NCBI GenBank assembly: GCA_035048485.1
Contig: CM068580.1
Location: 53,854,475-53,918,474 of the forward strand
Direction of reading: 5' to 3'
Origin: Pteria penguin
Taxonomy: Eukaryota; Mollusca; Bivalvia; Pterioida; Pteriidae
DNA length: 64,000 nt
Below the pieces are notes generated by a model. It saw only the letters and a program-made list of their open reading frames with translations. It searched no databases and was not told the origin of the DNA. This document shows positions 1 through 12,100 of the stretch, piece after piece. The translations under genes and the position numbers were made by a program. Every line of letters starts with the position of its first letter. Position 1 is the first letter of the stretch.

Positions 1-185
1 CAGCGGAACTCCTACCCCACCTTGCCCCTCTAAGTGAGCAATATTCTACCGTGATACTGGACCTCGGATTTTACTGTCTCATCCAAAAGATAGTACATCA
101 ACCAGCCTACGGTGGGAGTCGAACCCGGAATCTCTCGGTCACTAGTCAAGCACTTCGATCGAGGTACACCAGCCCTTTTTGACTT
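1..185 (-). repeat. tRNA-derived SINE fragment (minus strand)
   Basis: Read on the minus strand, this has the layout of the SINE family seen intact at 7740-8014. It contains a pol III B-box-like GGGTTCGACTCC, followed by the shared body motifs GATGAGACAGTAAAA and CACGGTAGAAT. It runs off the left edge of the window, so the 3' tail is not visible. The A-box region near 165-180 is diverged. It is a retrotransposed copy, not a working tRNA gene, because there is no closed cloverleaf. Confidence 0.7.
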
Positions 186-267
186 GACGCCCTTATGATA
201 AATAAATAGAAGTGTTATAAAGTAGGTCAACACATAACATGTGACAATAATCCTACTTGTATCCAGG

Positions 268-268
<1 letters not shown>

Positions 269-363
<95 letters not shown>

Positions 364-380
364 GTATGTATATATATATA
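269..380. repeat. AT / GTAT microsatellite
   Basis: About 40 uninterrupted AT dinucleotides are followed by a short TGTA run and more AT. The small open frame across it is a run of Tyr-Ile codons and is not a gene. Confidence 0.97.
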
Positions 381-944
381 GATTTTCTGAATAACTTTCA
401 AATACTAAATGCTCCGGAGTTTGAAATTACAAACACAAAATATTTATCTAATTACAGGCAATATTTATTAGATTTTTAGATTTACATACATCACTTATCA
501 TTTATTTTAAAACAATCACAATAAATTGTGAAATATACAATAACATCTATCAATTTACAACTTTTTATTTATATATACTTAAATTGTTTCTTAAAATAAA
601 TTATTTTTCTTTATCTAAAAAATGTCATGTGTACAAATAAAGACAGAATATTTACAAAAGAAAAACAACCAAACTTGGAATTTCATTGGAAACTGTTAGA
701 CTAATACAATTATATTGCAGTTGATAAATCAATTTTATCAAAATCTACAAAATTTTGTAAATATTTTCACTTTCAAATTAATTTACATGTATTACTTATT
801 GGGATTTCTACATACATTCATTACTTCATGGTGTATAAGTTAGCAACACGTCTACAGGCACGCTTTCTTTTTATTATTGAAATGATATAAAGATGAGTAA
901 TGCTACAGAATGCACCAACATCAGCACTGACAAACATTTAAAAA

Positions 945-1174
945 CCTGGCGTCTTATTCCCAAAGAAACTGAAGTCTAAGTGTAAAACTTGAGACCTATA
1001 ACAGCATGTGCAATAACTCATAGAACTAGAAGAAAGTTTTTCTGTGAATAGTATGCCTGATAATCTCTTCACAGAGAAACTTTTGACTAATTCTTATATT
1101 TACAACACATATTCTGTAAGGTCTCAATTTTACACTTAGACTTAAGTTTCTTTTTGAATAAGACACCTGACAGG
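945..1174. mobile_element. 230-bp fold-back (MITE-like) hairpin element
   Basis: The whole segment is an imperfect palindrome. The left arm (945-1004) contains AGTCTAAGTGTAAAACTTGA. The right arm (1114-1174) contains the complement-like TCAATTTTACACTTAGACTT. The pairing continues inwards through TTTTTCTGTGAA and TTCACAGAGAAA, leaving only a short centre. The ends read CCTGGCGTCTTA and TAAGACACCTGACAGG, with a 4-base length difference. It is flanked by TAAAAA on both sides (939-944 and 1175-1180), a plausible but A-rich and therefore weak target duplication. There is no ORF. A non-autonomous DNA transposon is the simplest reading; an inverted duplication is the alternative. Confidence 0.7.
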
Positions 1175-1494
1175 TAAAAAAAACCGACACACAAATTATA
1201 TACATGTATCATCTATTGCATAAAATCATATCACATATAATGGGGTTGGACCGGCAATGTAAATGTGCATAAAAAGAAATTCTAAAATAGAAATAAAATA
1301 GAATAGAAAGATACTTTACTCATAAATCTGAAAGGGGGCGTCTTAGTGTAAGGAGTGTGATAGTTTGGAATACAACTCTGCAACACCGGAAAACATGTAT
1401 ATTCATCATTTTAAAATTCTGCTAAAGTAAAAACAATGCGTATATATGCGAAAGTGTTTAACCATCACATGGTCATGAAATCAATACTTACAAG

Positions 1495-1625
1495 TACCGT
1501 ATATCAAATTAATATACATGTATGTATCAAATCAGTACACGTATCAAATCAGTACATGTATCAAATCGGTACACATATATCATATTAGTGCATGTATCTA
1601 ATCGGTACATGTATCAAATCATTAC
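1495..1625. repeat. Short minisatellite, ~17-bp TATCAAATCAGTACATG units
   Basis: Six to seven diverged copies of a TATCAAATCRGTACAYG-like unit in tandem. No coding potential. Confidence 0.85.
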
Positions 1626-4600
1626 CTGTATAAAGAGGATTTCTAAGTAGATAATGTGCGATAGAACAAAAAGAATTAATAACAATGAAAATAGTCAAAT
1701 TTCACACAGGAGGGTCTGCAATTCTCATCTGCTGAATTTAACAATTAATGTTTATCTTTAATGTTTAATTTAAACAAAGTGACGCATACGCATATTTATA
1801 TGGCCTTCACCTTGTCAGTTCTTACACGATTGAGGACATATAAGTCTTAATCTATTTCTACAGTATAAAATGGACATTAAACATGTATTTTGCAATAAAT
1901 TTTGATAAAGTAGATCAGTTTGTACATAGTTTAAAATGAAGACACAAGAGACATACTGATATATTAAGTAAGACAGGATAAAAGCATTGACATATACTTT
2001 ATAAGTATTTCCGTTTGAAAAACCCTCACTAGCAATACTAATTATCTAATATGTGAACAAAATTTTTAAGTTGTTATACAACTTTAAATTCTATACAGAC
2101 AATTACAAATTGTCGGTAGGCTGATGTAAGTAAGAATTCAGTTCTCTATTCTAACACGAGACAAAATAGAAGGATTAATGACCGAATGCTCATGCATTCT
2201 TTAAAATCGCAACACAGACAAAAATAGATTATCTCGAAATCTGAGGTCTAATCTAATATGATTCAATCAACAAAAGAAACGAAGCTTTATGAGCAAACGA
2301 TCAGAAGCACACAACACCTCTGCGTGGTTACAAGTAGGACAAGATCGAAACACGAAGAGTAATAACGATGTTGTTAATGAGATAAGGGGGGAAGTCTTAT
2401 CTTATCTATTGGAATCTTTGAATTGTTTAGTTATTTCAGCTAATGGTGAGTCTGATAAACATTCATAGGTATGGTGGAAAAAGTGTATTTACAAAATTTT
2501 GTGATATTATATTATATAATATTTATTTTACCTTTCTATTATTATCTTTAGGTTATTTAAAGGTGTGTTAACAGTTCATAAATCTTTTAATGTAATTAAA
2601 TTTTTCTTTAAAAGAAGTCTTAGTTAGTACAACTAACAAATAATTCATTAAAAACGAAACGAAAAACGAGATCATCTGTTGAAGGTATCACTGCGCATGC
2701 GTAGTTAAAAAAGGATCTGAATAAATTTTATACAATCAAAAATATGAAAAAACTCTCTTATTCACCATAAAAAAATCTCATTCTGCGTAGTTAACATATA
2801 TCTTGACGTGTAGTATTCTACTAACAAAGATTATTGGCACTATTAAAGTAGTCATGTGATCATATCAAAACTACACTTCAAGCTGCCGTCGAGGAAGTCT
2901 ATCAATGACATATTCCGTCAATGCTATAATCTATTTAATGAAAAATAGACTATACACAAATTAATAACTTCAACCTTAAAATATTGAACTCTAAGTAAAA
3001 ACTCACTATTGTTACATTTTTCAATCAATTCTTGTTAAGATATTGACTTACTTTTGTTTAAAACATATATTCTATTGAAATTACACTCATCTTGGCATTC
3101 ACACAATAAAGAAAACTACTCTACATATCGACAGAGACATAGATATTTTGAAAGTATCTATGTCTCTTATATCGATATACTGATAAATAAGTACTTTTGA
3201 CGTACATGCTGACGTCATCATAACTAAGCACTACGACCAAGACAAATCATAAATAAGACCAATCTCAATACTGGTATAGCAAGTCGTCTATGACCTATAA
3301 ACAATATTGTATAATATTAAATATCCATTCTATGACAACATATATAATTTACAATGAATGTGTTTACACTTTATAATGCTGGATATGAATAAGGCCCTGG
3401 ATAATTTTGTACTTGAACAATATCCTATCTTACATAATTTGCAAAGGATTATCTATTCCTATCGGAATCTGTTGTGTAGAACAATAACCTTCAATGATAC
3501 CTGGAAATTGTCACAAGAAAATGAATAAATTAAAAGAGGAAATATACGCGAGGTATTACGTCATCAAAGGAGACAGACTTTGAACGAAATGTAATATACA
3601 CGTGCTACGCGTATATATCCCTCATCAGTAATGCTTATAGAAATATGAAAATATATAAAGGAATGATGCAACAGTCTTTGACGTTTGATAATTTTCTATT
3701 ACGAAAAGCAATGAACGACTCACAGAAAAAGCCATGAAATGGTATGATTGGTCTAAATAATTTCTGGAAGGCAGTGTTTATATCGACTCTCGTACATATT
3801 GCTAAATTGACATTCAAAGCCAAATTCGTCGCGGTAATGGATGTAAATGCAACAACTTGTTAGGGAAAATGTGATGAGTCGTTTGTACATATATACAGGA
3901 CAAAAATATTTTCCTCGCTAAAACTTGTTCTAATTAAATTCTGTACGTTCTCCTAGAGACAGATCTGATTGATCTATCAAGTCTTGTTCTAATCAGGTTG
4001 AGTCTGCTTTGTTGTTTACCATGGACAATTCTAAAAATGCACTTTTATTTTATTTTTTATTTAATCTACTATATGGATATCCTACCTATAGACTTATGGC
4101 ACAGGTCAAGTGCTACTCAAAAATCAGACCTACAAAAGATATCCGGCAAGATTAAAAGTTTTTCATGATTACTGTCCGATTGCGAGTGAGATCAATAAGG
4201 TTATTTGGGACAGCTCTCAAACATCTACAGGCATGCTACATAAACAGTTGATAAAGCTGAAAATATCTTTAAAAATTCTGACTGAGATCTATTCAAATCA
4301 TCATGCATAGTTCGCTAGGATGTGACGTCAGCATCAATCTTAAGCAGTGATGTCACACAAGTAGTATAGGAAGAAGGTTGTAATGAGCTCCCAAACCAGT
4401 AAAGGGCAAAAGAATGGCCACATGGAAAGTGGCAATGGCACATAACACCAAAGTCACGTGACCATGATCAGCCACATACAGGAAGTAAGAGGTAGCTAGT
4501 TTCTAAAGCAGAGACAAAACCAAAACAACACTTCTCAAATATGCACGTCCGGTAAGCTTCAGCATAAAAATAGACATATCATGTATAAATATCCCATTTC

Positions 4601-5372
4601 CAAAGCAGTGACGTCATCAAAAGTCAAGGTCAAGTATAGTATAAAATAATGTAGTTCCGATAATTCTTGTTAAAAGGTACATGTCAGTATATAAAATTAA
4701 AAAATTCCTTCAAATAATCCACCATTATCAACAAAGTTGAAAATGATAAAAATGTATAAGAAAAATAATTTTCGTCACAAGAGAAAAGGCATATTATACA
4801 TAAACACATCATTTCCATTTCGTGAGTCTTAGACACCATTAAAGCCTTAAGGAAACATTATTTTCATACTTCCATGTTAGCTTAGGGGGATAAGGACCTT
4901 TGATTAACTCAGAAATCAGAGGTTAATGTCGATTTACAAAATATCATTGGCTATTGAAATAAAATTTGGGATCCTCGTGTCATTTATATTAATAATGATT
5001 TTACATACGATTCATGGTTTTATTTTCAAATTAATAAGGAATCCCTGTATTTAATTGACCTTCTAGTAAAATGAAAACATTAACATCCAAAAGTAATAAC
5101 ACATTAAACTGATTTCACTTGTTTTGAAGCCCTCGGTCTTATTCCTGTCAATGTCAGATTGCCGCCAAAATATTTACTGTGGCATCTTATACTGTATACA
5201 TACAACAGATTTTATGCATGGCGGAAGTTATGTCATATCATATTCAGAACACTTTCAAAATCAGGGATAACATGCAAGTTGGACGTCTTAATACCAACGT
5301 GAGTTTCAAACTACTGTCATATCAAACCGTCTCACAACTACTTCGCACGTGATTGAAGGCACATACAGAATT

Positions 5373-5563
5373 CTACAATATAGATGCTTTGGCTAGATTG
5401 TCTTGGAGAATGGAGTCCATTACGACTTGGAAGACCACTTGTATATTGCTGGTATCTGTTGCTGTAGTGAAATGAGGGTATATCACCTTAGATGCAATCT
5501 TATTTCGCTTGAGAAACTCTCCTTGAATGAAATGAGCGGCCCTGTCGACATCTTTTGGTTTGC
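5373..5563 (-). CDS. G-alpha exon 9 (C-terminus)
   Basis: Begins after ATTGGCAG, completing Gly297, and encodes [20 protein letters not shown] through [20 protein letters not shown] to the end [11 protein letters not shown] and TAG. The C-terminal five residues contact the receptor and decide coupling. KASIL does not match the ends of Gs, Gi/o, Gq or G12/13. Confidence 0.95.
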
Positions 5564-8500
5564 CTGCCAATGAACAAAATATAATGATTTTTCAGATCAC
5601 CAAAGCTGACAAATAAAACATTTCTTTATACATATCTTTTTTACATATTCATAACAAGTTTTATAGTTTTATGGGACAAAGACCTATTGAAAAGGAAGAA
5701 AGGTGTCCTATTAAAGCATTTGTTCACTACCCCGGGATCCATCTTGTATTGGCTCTGCCGAAAATACTGGTTGATTTCGATGAGTACTCCATTCCTACGA
5801 AGTTTTAACAGAGAAAAGAGAACCTCTGCCAGTTCCAGAAAATGAGAAATTTGTGGGCGACGAACAGACGGACGACGTACAAACTGTGACCGCAGTATTC
5901 AGTTTGTTTATACCAGCACAACAATAAGTACTCTTCTCATGATATATTCTTCAGAACTGAAGTGTTTGCGAAAGATTCTACGTTGTACGTCATTTTAATT
6001 TACTGAGACAGCGATTAAAATAAATCAGCTGCAACATCACACAGAAATTACGGAAACATTTCTCCTCTAAGTTCCTTTTGTTTTCCACCTTCCCTTCTAT
6101 ATGAACCATAAATCTTTAAAGAATCCCACATCAGAACTTTTATGTTCTTGCCTTTCAAACACAGGAAACATATGGGTGGGGACTTCCTCAAGGTTTCCTG
6201 TTTTTCATCTATTTATTTGTAATCTAAAGATGTACTTTTGATTCTGGAATAAGCAATAAGTTCAGGGCCGATCCTTGCGCTTTTTACATTTTTATTTTAG
6301 TTTTAGATCCCATTTGCAAAACTATCCAAGCTCACGAACTAGACATTAGAGAGACAATCTGTAACTTACCATTTATCTAATAACATCATAATAAACACTT
6401 TCTATCTAGATATAAAAATCATTTTTATTACTCAGAAGGTTTTATGAACCCCCTGGAGACAGCGACCAACGCGGATGACTGTATCCGACAGGCTTGTGGG
6501 AACGAAAGAAGACTTTGGAGTACAATGCTCCATTAAAACCCCAGAGAGAATTAACAATATCTGAATATGGACAACACACAAGGAGCCGGCGTAGCAAAGT
6601 TGATAGAGTGTCTGAATACGAAACGAGAGATCATGCTCGAACTCTATTCGTAGGTATCCTGTTTTGTGAGTAAGAGAATGAAAATGGAGGCCCCGCGTCA
6701 CGGTAGACCTTGTCATGTAAAAGATCCCCAAATGTTTTGAATGGGTACGGCGTAGAAGTCCATATTTCTGTGCTACAAATCAGGTAGATACCGTTACCAT
6801 GTAAATGATATTATATTAGACAAAAACACCTTATCAGAAATGTTAAAGCAAATAAAACAATCATCCAATGTTAAAGCTGATGGTCTCTCTCTGAGGTTGC
6901 TTTCCGATACATGTTTATTACCGAGTAATTATCGACCAATGTCACAACATTTACAAATAAAAACACCACCTAAATATTTTATACCTAATACTAAAACAAC
7001 TTAGACTTTTCTATGAAACGCTACAATGAGATATTTTGGAAAATTTGCTATAAATTAGGTAATGCAAAGAACAGTGTCGTCTAACTAGTTGGTTTTTTAT
7101 TGGTTTTTCCGCTTTGCAATAATGCTTCATATGGCGTCAGACAGAAAAGGTCGCCAACCTGTTAAACAGTGTCGCACAATCTCGTCGTTCATTGGTGTTA
7201 AAGGAACTAGATATTAACATGTTGGGTCTAATGTGTGAAATTCTTGTCTAGACTAATTCCAAATGATACATGAAGTTGACACAGTTAAAACTTTATCATT
7301 GTGTTTATTAGAAAAAAAACTTTGTCCATACCTCTATATTCCGGGAAAAAAGTTTTAAGATGCCTGCCAGAATATCGAATTTTATCCTTAAATAAATCTA
7401 GTTTATTCAAAAACAGGATCTACAATATAAAAGTCCACGTATAAACATATGTATAAAAGTAAAGATAAAGAATGATGATTGGAATAGCTAAAGTATAAAA
7501 GAGAAAACTGAAGACATGATAACAAAAATCACCAAGGACATGCACACAAAAATACAAAACTATAAAAAAAATTCTTCATACTTTCTGATACATTACTTAT
7601 GTAGCCAAAACAACTCCTGACTGAAATCTGTGATATCAGTAAATAATACATATCATACTATATCATATTATATCATATATCATCTCATACTATATCATAT
7701 TATATCATATATCATCTCATACTATATCATATTATATAAGCCGGTGTGGCCTAGTGGATAAGGTGCTCTGCTCGTGATCGAGAGGTCCCGGGTTCGACTA
7801 ACCGCCCTGGGCACACCGGTGTTCTGTCTTTCGGATGAGACAGTAAAAACCGCGGTCCCGTGTCACGGTAGGCATGTCACGTAAAAGAACCCTCGCTGCT
7901 TCGGGTGGGTTCGTTGCAAAGGTCAAAATTTGTGTGCAATGCATCAATCAGATGACGTCATCATATACGTGAAATAATCGTGGAGTGACGTAAAACAATA
8001 ATCAATCAATCAATGTATCATATTATATCATATATCATCTCATACTATATCATATTATATCGTATATCATCTCACACTATATCATATTATATCATACATT
8101 ATCTCATACTATAACATATTATATCGTATATCATCTCATACTATATCATATAATATCATATATCGTCTCACACTATATCATATTATATCATACATTATCT
8201 CATACTATATTATATCATATCATATATCATCTCGCACTGTATCATATTATATACATCATCTCATACTATATCATACTTCATATCATATCATATCATATAT
8301 CAAATTACACTATATCATCTTATATCAAATATCATATCATATCATACATTATATCATACTATATCATATTATATCATATTCATTTCATACTATATCATAT
8401 TATATTATACATTATATCATATTAATATCATGTAACATATTTTTGAACTGCTAAAGAAATTCACAACACTGGTACAATTTTGTTGAAAAAATATTATCTA

Positions 8501-9073
8501 TATGATGGATTCATATAACGTTGAGGGTTAGGAAAGAGAAAACATCCTGATCTGTCAAATTTTACCAATATTTAATCAAAAACTTAAACATCCATGTTGG
8601 CCAGCGGGTAACGTGCTCGGTTCGTGACCTAGAGATTCCTGGTTCGACTTCGATCGTAGGCACGCCGGTGTTTTGTCTTTCGGAGAAGACACTAAAACTG
8701 GAGGTCCCGTGTCATGGTAGACGTGGCATGTAAAAGAACACTCACTGCTTCGGGTGGTCCGTTGCATAGGTGTAAACTTCTATGTAATACATCTGGCAGA
8801 TGACGTCACCATATACGTGAAATAATCGTGATGTTAAACAATAATCAATCAATCAAAAACTAAAAACAAAATAATAAATTGAACAGCTGTTCAACTTTTC
8901 CTTCTAAGATATTTTTGCCTCTCCCCTTCCAATATCCTGGATCCTTTTACTCAATGTCAAACACTTAGGACAGCCATGCTTTACATAAAATTTGCTTTCA
9001 GAGGACATTTACTCCATCAGGCATGAAGGTCATACATAAAACATACACATAGATTTATTGCTACAGATAATAC

Positions 9074-9163
<90 letters not shown>

Positions 9164-12100
9164 GAGATCTAACATTGTTCATAGGCTCTTTGGATAATAA
9201 CAGTAAAACACCTTCAAGTTCCAAACGAAAGCTTATTTGACAAACATATATCTAAATATACATAACCAGCATTTAGTATACGGTCCTTTTTTTCAGGTTT
9301 TGAAGGGGCTTTTGCAGGGAGGGGGTATTTTTGTTTGGTTTTGGGGGGTTTTTGGTTCTTACGAGTCCGTGCAACACCGAAACAATGACATAATTAGTGG
9401 ACTCCACCCTACCATCTTCCGGTACCGAATGCGCTACCTATAAAGAATCCTTCAAAGAATGCCAATGAAACCAGATCTAGTCAACATAACCAGATCTAGT
9501 CAACATAACCAGATCTAGTCAACATATCCAGATCTAGTCAACATAACCAGATCTAGTCAACATATCCAGATCTAGTCAACATAACCAGATCTAGTCAACA
9601 TATCCAGATCTAGTCAACATATCCAAGCACACCTGTTACTACAGTGTAAATATGTTAAACCAGATCTAGTCAACATATCCAGATCTAGTCAACATATCCA
9701 AGCACACCTGTTACTACAGTGTAAATATGTTAAAACTAAATGAATATAAACTGAAAAATTATACAAATGCTGGTGTCGCACAATGTAGCTATTGAACTTT
9801 ATAATAGCATGACAAACTTACAAAGCAGGCATCTCTGAAGAAGCGATTGTTCACAATGGATTGAAACAAATGCAGTGACTCTTCCAGCCGATTCTAGTAA
9901 AAATATAGAAATATAACTTTACAATGCCGCATTAATGACATTTAAACATTTATGCAAATTGATCATATCAAATCACTTCTTCTACATCATTTTAGTTTAT
10001 CTTGAATCTATTTTAAAAAGTGAAAATTTTTACTTCACTTCATTGCTTCCCTTTTTCACGTTAGCTCCACTCTTAGACTAAAACAATATTCTATGAATGT
10101 GTTTGGGTGCATCTCAGCAAAAGGTAGTAGTGTAAAAGTGTTCTTGAAAATGTCTGTATATAGTCAATTAGTTTGTTTGTTTTATGTCACGCCGAAATTA
10201 TTTCACTATCTGGTGACGGTTGCACAGAAACTTCGACCTATGCAATGCGAACGGATTTACTAGATCCCGTGAGAGATTTTTTACTTTCCAAAGTCTACCC
10301 TGGCATGGTCATGACATGGCCGTGACATGACCGTGACACAATCAGTCCCGATACAAGAACACTATCAACTGAGCTACGCCGGTTATCTGACAATAAGTTT
10401 TGTATAGCTATTTATGTATGAAATGCACAACACACATTTATATATAACTGTTTGTCTGGGATTTTTTTCACATGAATGACTATATATGCAGCTGTTACAT
10501 TTACTATATATCTCTTTACAATGACGAAATTTTAACTAAAATGACTTACAACATTGGGGTCCTCGTACAGACACATGTCATAGGCGCTCAATGCAGCCAC
10601 AAAGAGGACGGCGCGTACGTCATCAAAACATATTATCCACTTTTTACGTTCTGACCTTTGACCTCCAACATCGAACAATCTATAAAAGAATTGGTATACA
10701 TGTATAAACATGGTATTTATAAATAACATTCGGTTTCATTGTTTAATATTGGAGCAATTTTTTAACATAGATCTGATAACAGCAAGAATTTGGATACAAC
10801 CGGAAGTACCCCTGAAGGAAACAACCATCTTAAATTTGATAACTACACCGACTCTGAATATGAAAGACATAGGAGAGTTTCAGTAAGTTCTTAGTAAAGG
10901 TTTGATATTCAAAAATTACGACAAACTGAAAAGTTTGGACTCCTTCATTTACAAACATTACACTTGTTCCATATCCCATGACACAGTGTTGGTGATAAAA
11001 CTAAAGGAATGAACAAATCAGAGTAAATTATCGCTGCAACTAGGTTTCATATGTCGTAAAAATCGCATGTGTTCATGTATTCCTTTTTATTGATGATTTG
11101 TCAGTGTCAAATTGACCTGATATGAAAAACCATTTACCTACCTACCTACACTTACCAACCCAAAATCTAACAAGGTGGAAACAAATATATTAATCTTAAT
11201 CAAGATCCTTTCCCCAGCGATACGCATAAGATCGTTGGCTTCAAGATACAATGATTCCCATTTCGCCGTTATTGTGAATTCCGGGTATAAGACATATAAA
11301 GAGCACCCTTATTTTTAGAAATGTTATTTACATACCTTATGATGACATGGTCTATTTTAAAGCATGTCTCAAGCACTCCTGTCGTTCGCACTCTTACACG
11401 CAACACGTCCTTGGGATTTGGCACATATTTTGGATCACAAATTCTGTCCATATTTTCGAAGTAACTTGAGAAATCAAAGAAAGAAATTCAGATTTCTATC
11501 GAACTTCATAAAATAATTATACATGTAGTAAATAGCAGTTATTATTTATGGATTCTATAACCCTAGCCAGTTTGGTACCAGACATGGAGTCAAGAACGAT
11601 CGGCATTTCACGCAGCAGAGACATAGACAGACGGACAGGCAATAAGATTGTCAGACTGTGGAACTATACAAAATTTGTATATGTACTACTACTTGACATT
11701 AGGTTATCAAAGAATGAAGAATTAATATAAATAACATTTATGTACATGTATACATGTGCATGTACATGTATTTGAATAATGCTGACTATTAATGACAAGA
11801 AAAACCAACACGCCTGCATCCTGTCAATTTATTTTTAGATACAGACGCATAAATAGAAGTTAGTTTTGGTACAGAAAAAACCCCAGAGGTTTCAGATTCT
11901 AATACCATTACAAATCATGTGAACATGTTTTAATGAAAGTTAAGGTTCTTATACATGTAATGATGTATATTGTAATGATGTATATTGTAATGATGTATAT
12001 TGTAATGATGTATATTATAATGATGTATATTGTAATGATGTATATTGTAATGATGTATATTGTAATGATGTATATTATAATGATGTATATTGTAATGATG

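Larger units (their letters stand above)
400..5372. other. 3' flank of the G-alpha gene, no coding evidence
   Basis: Very AT-rich DNA downstream of the G-alpha stop codon. I found no exon with recognisable protein similarity on either strand; the open frames here are short and unlike known families. Part of it must be the 3' UTR. TTTATT at 5019-5024 reads as AATAAA on the minus strand, about 350 bases past the stop, and is one candidate poly(A) signal among several. A perfect 13-bp inverted repeat (AGAGACATAGATA and its complement) lies near 3131-3166. The fold-back element at 945-1174 and a small tandem repeat at 1495-1625 are listed separately. Confidence 0.5.

Noticed and set aside
7740..7815. 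Working tRNA gene
   Set aside because: A and B boxes are present, but the sequence continues into a SINE body and AATC tail and does not close a normal cloverleaf.
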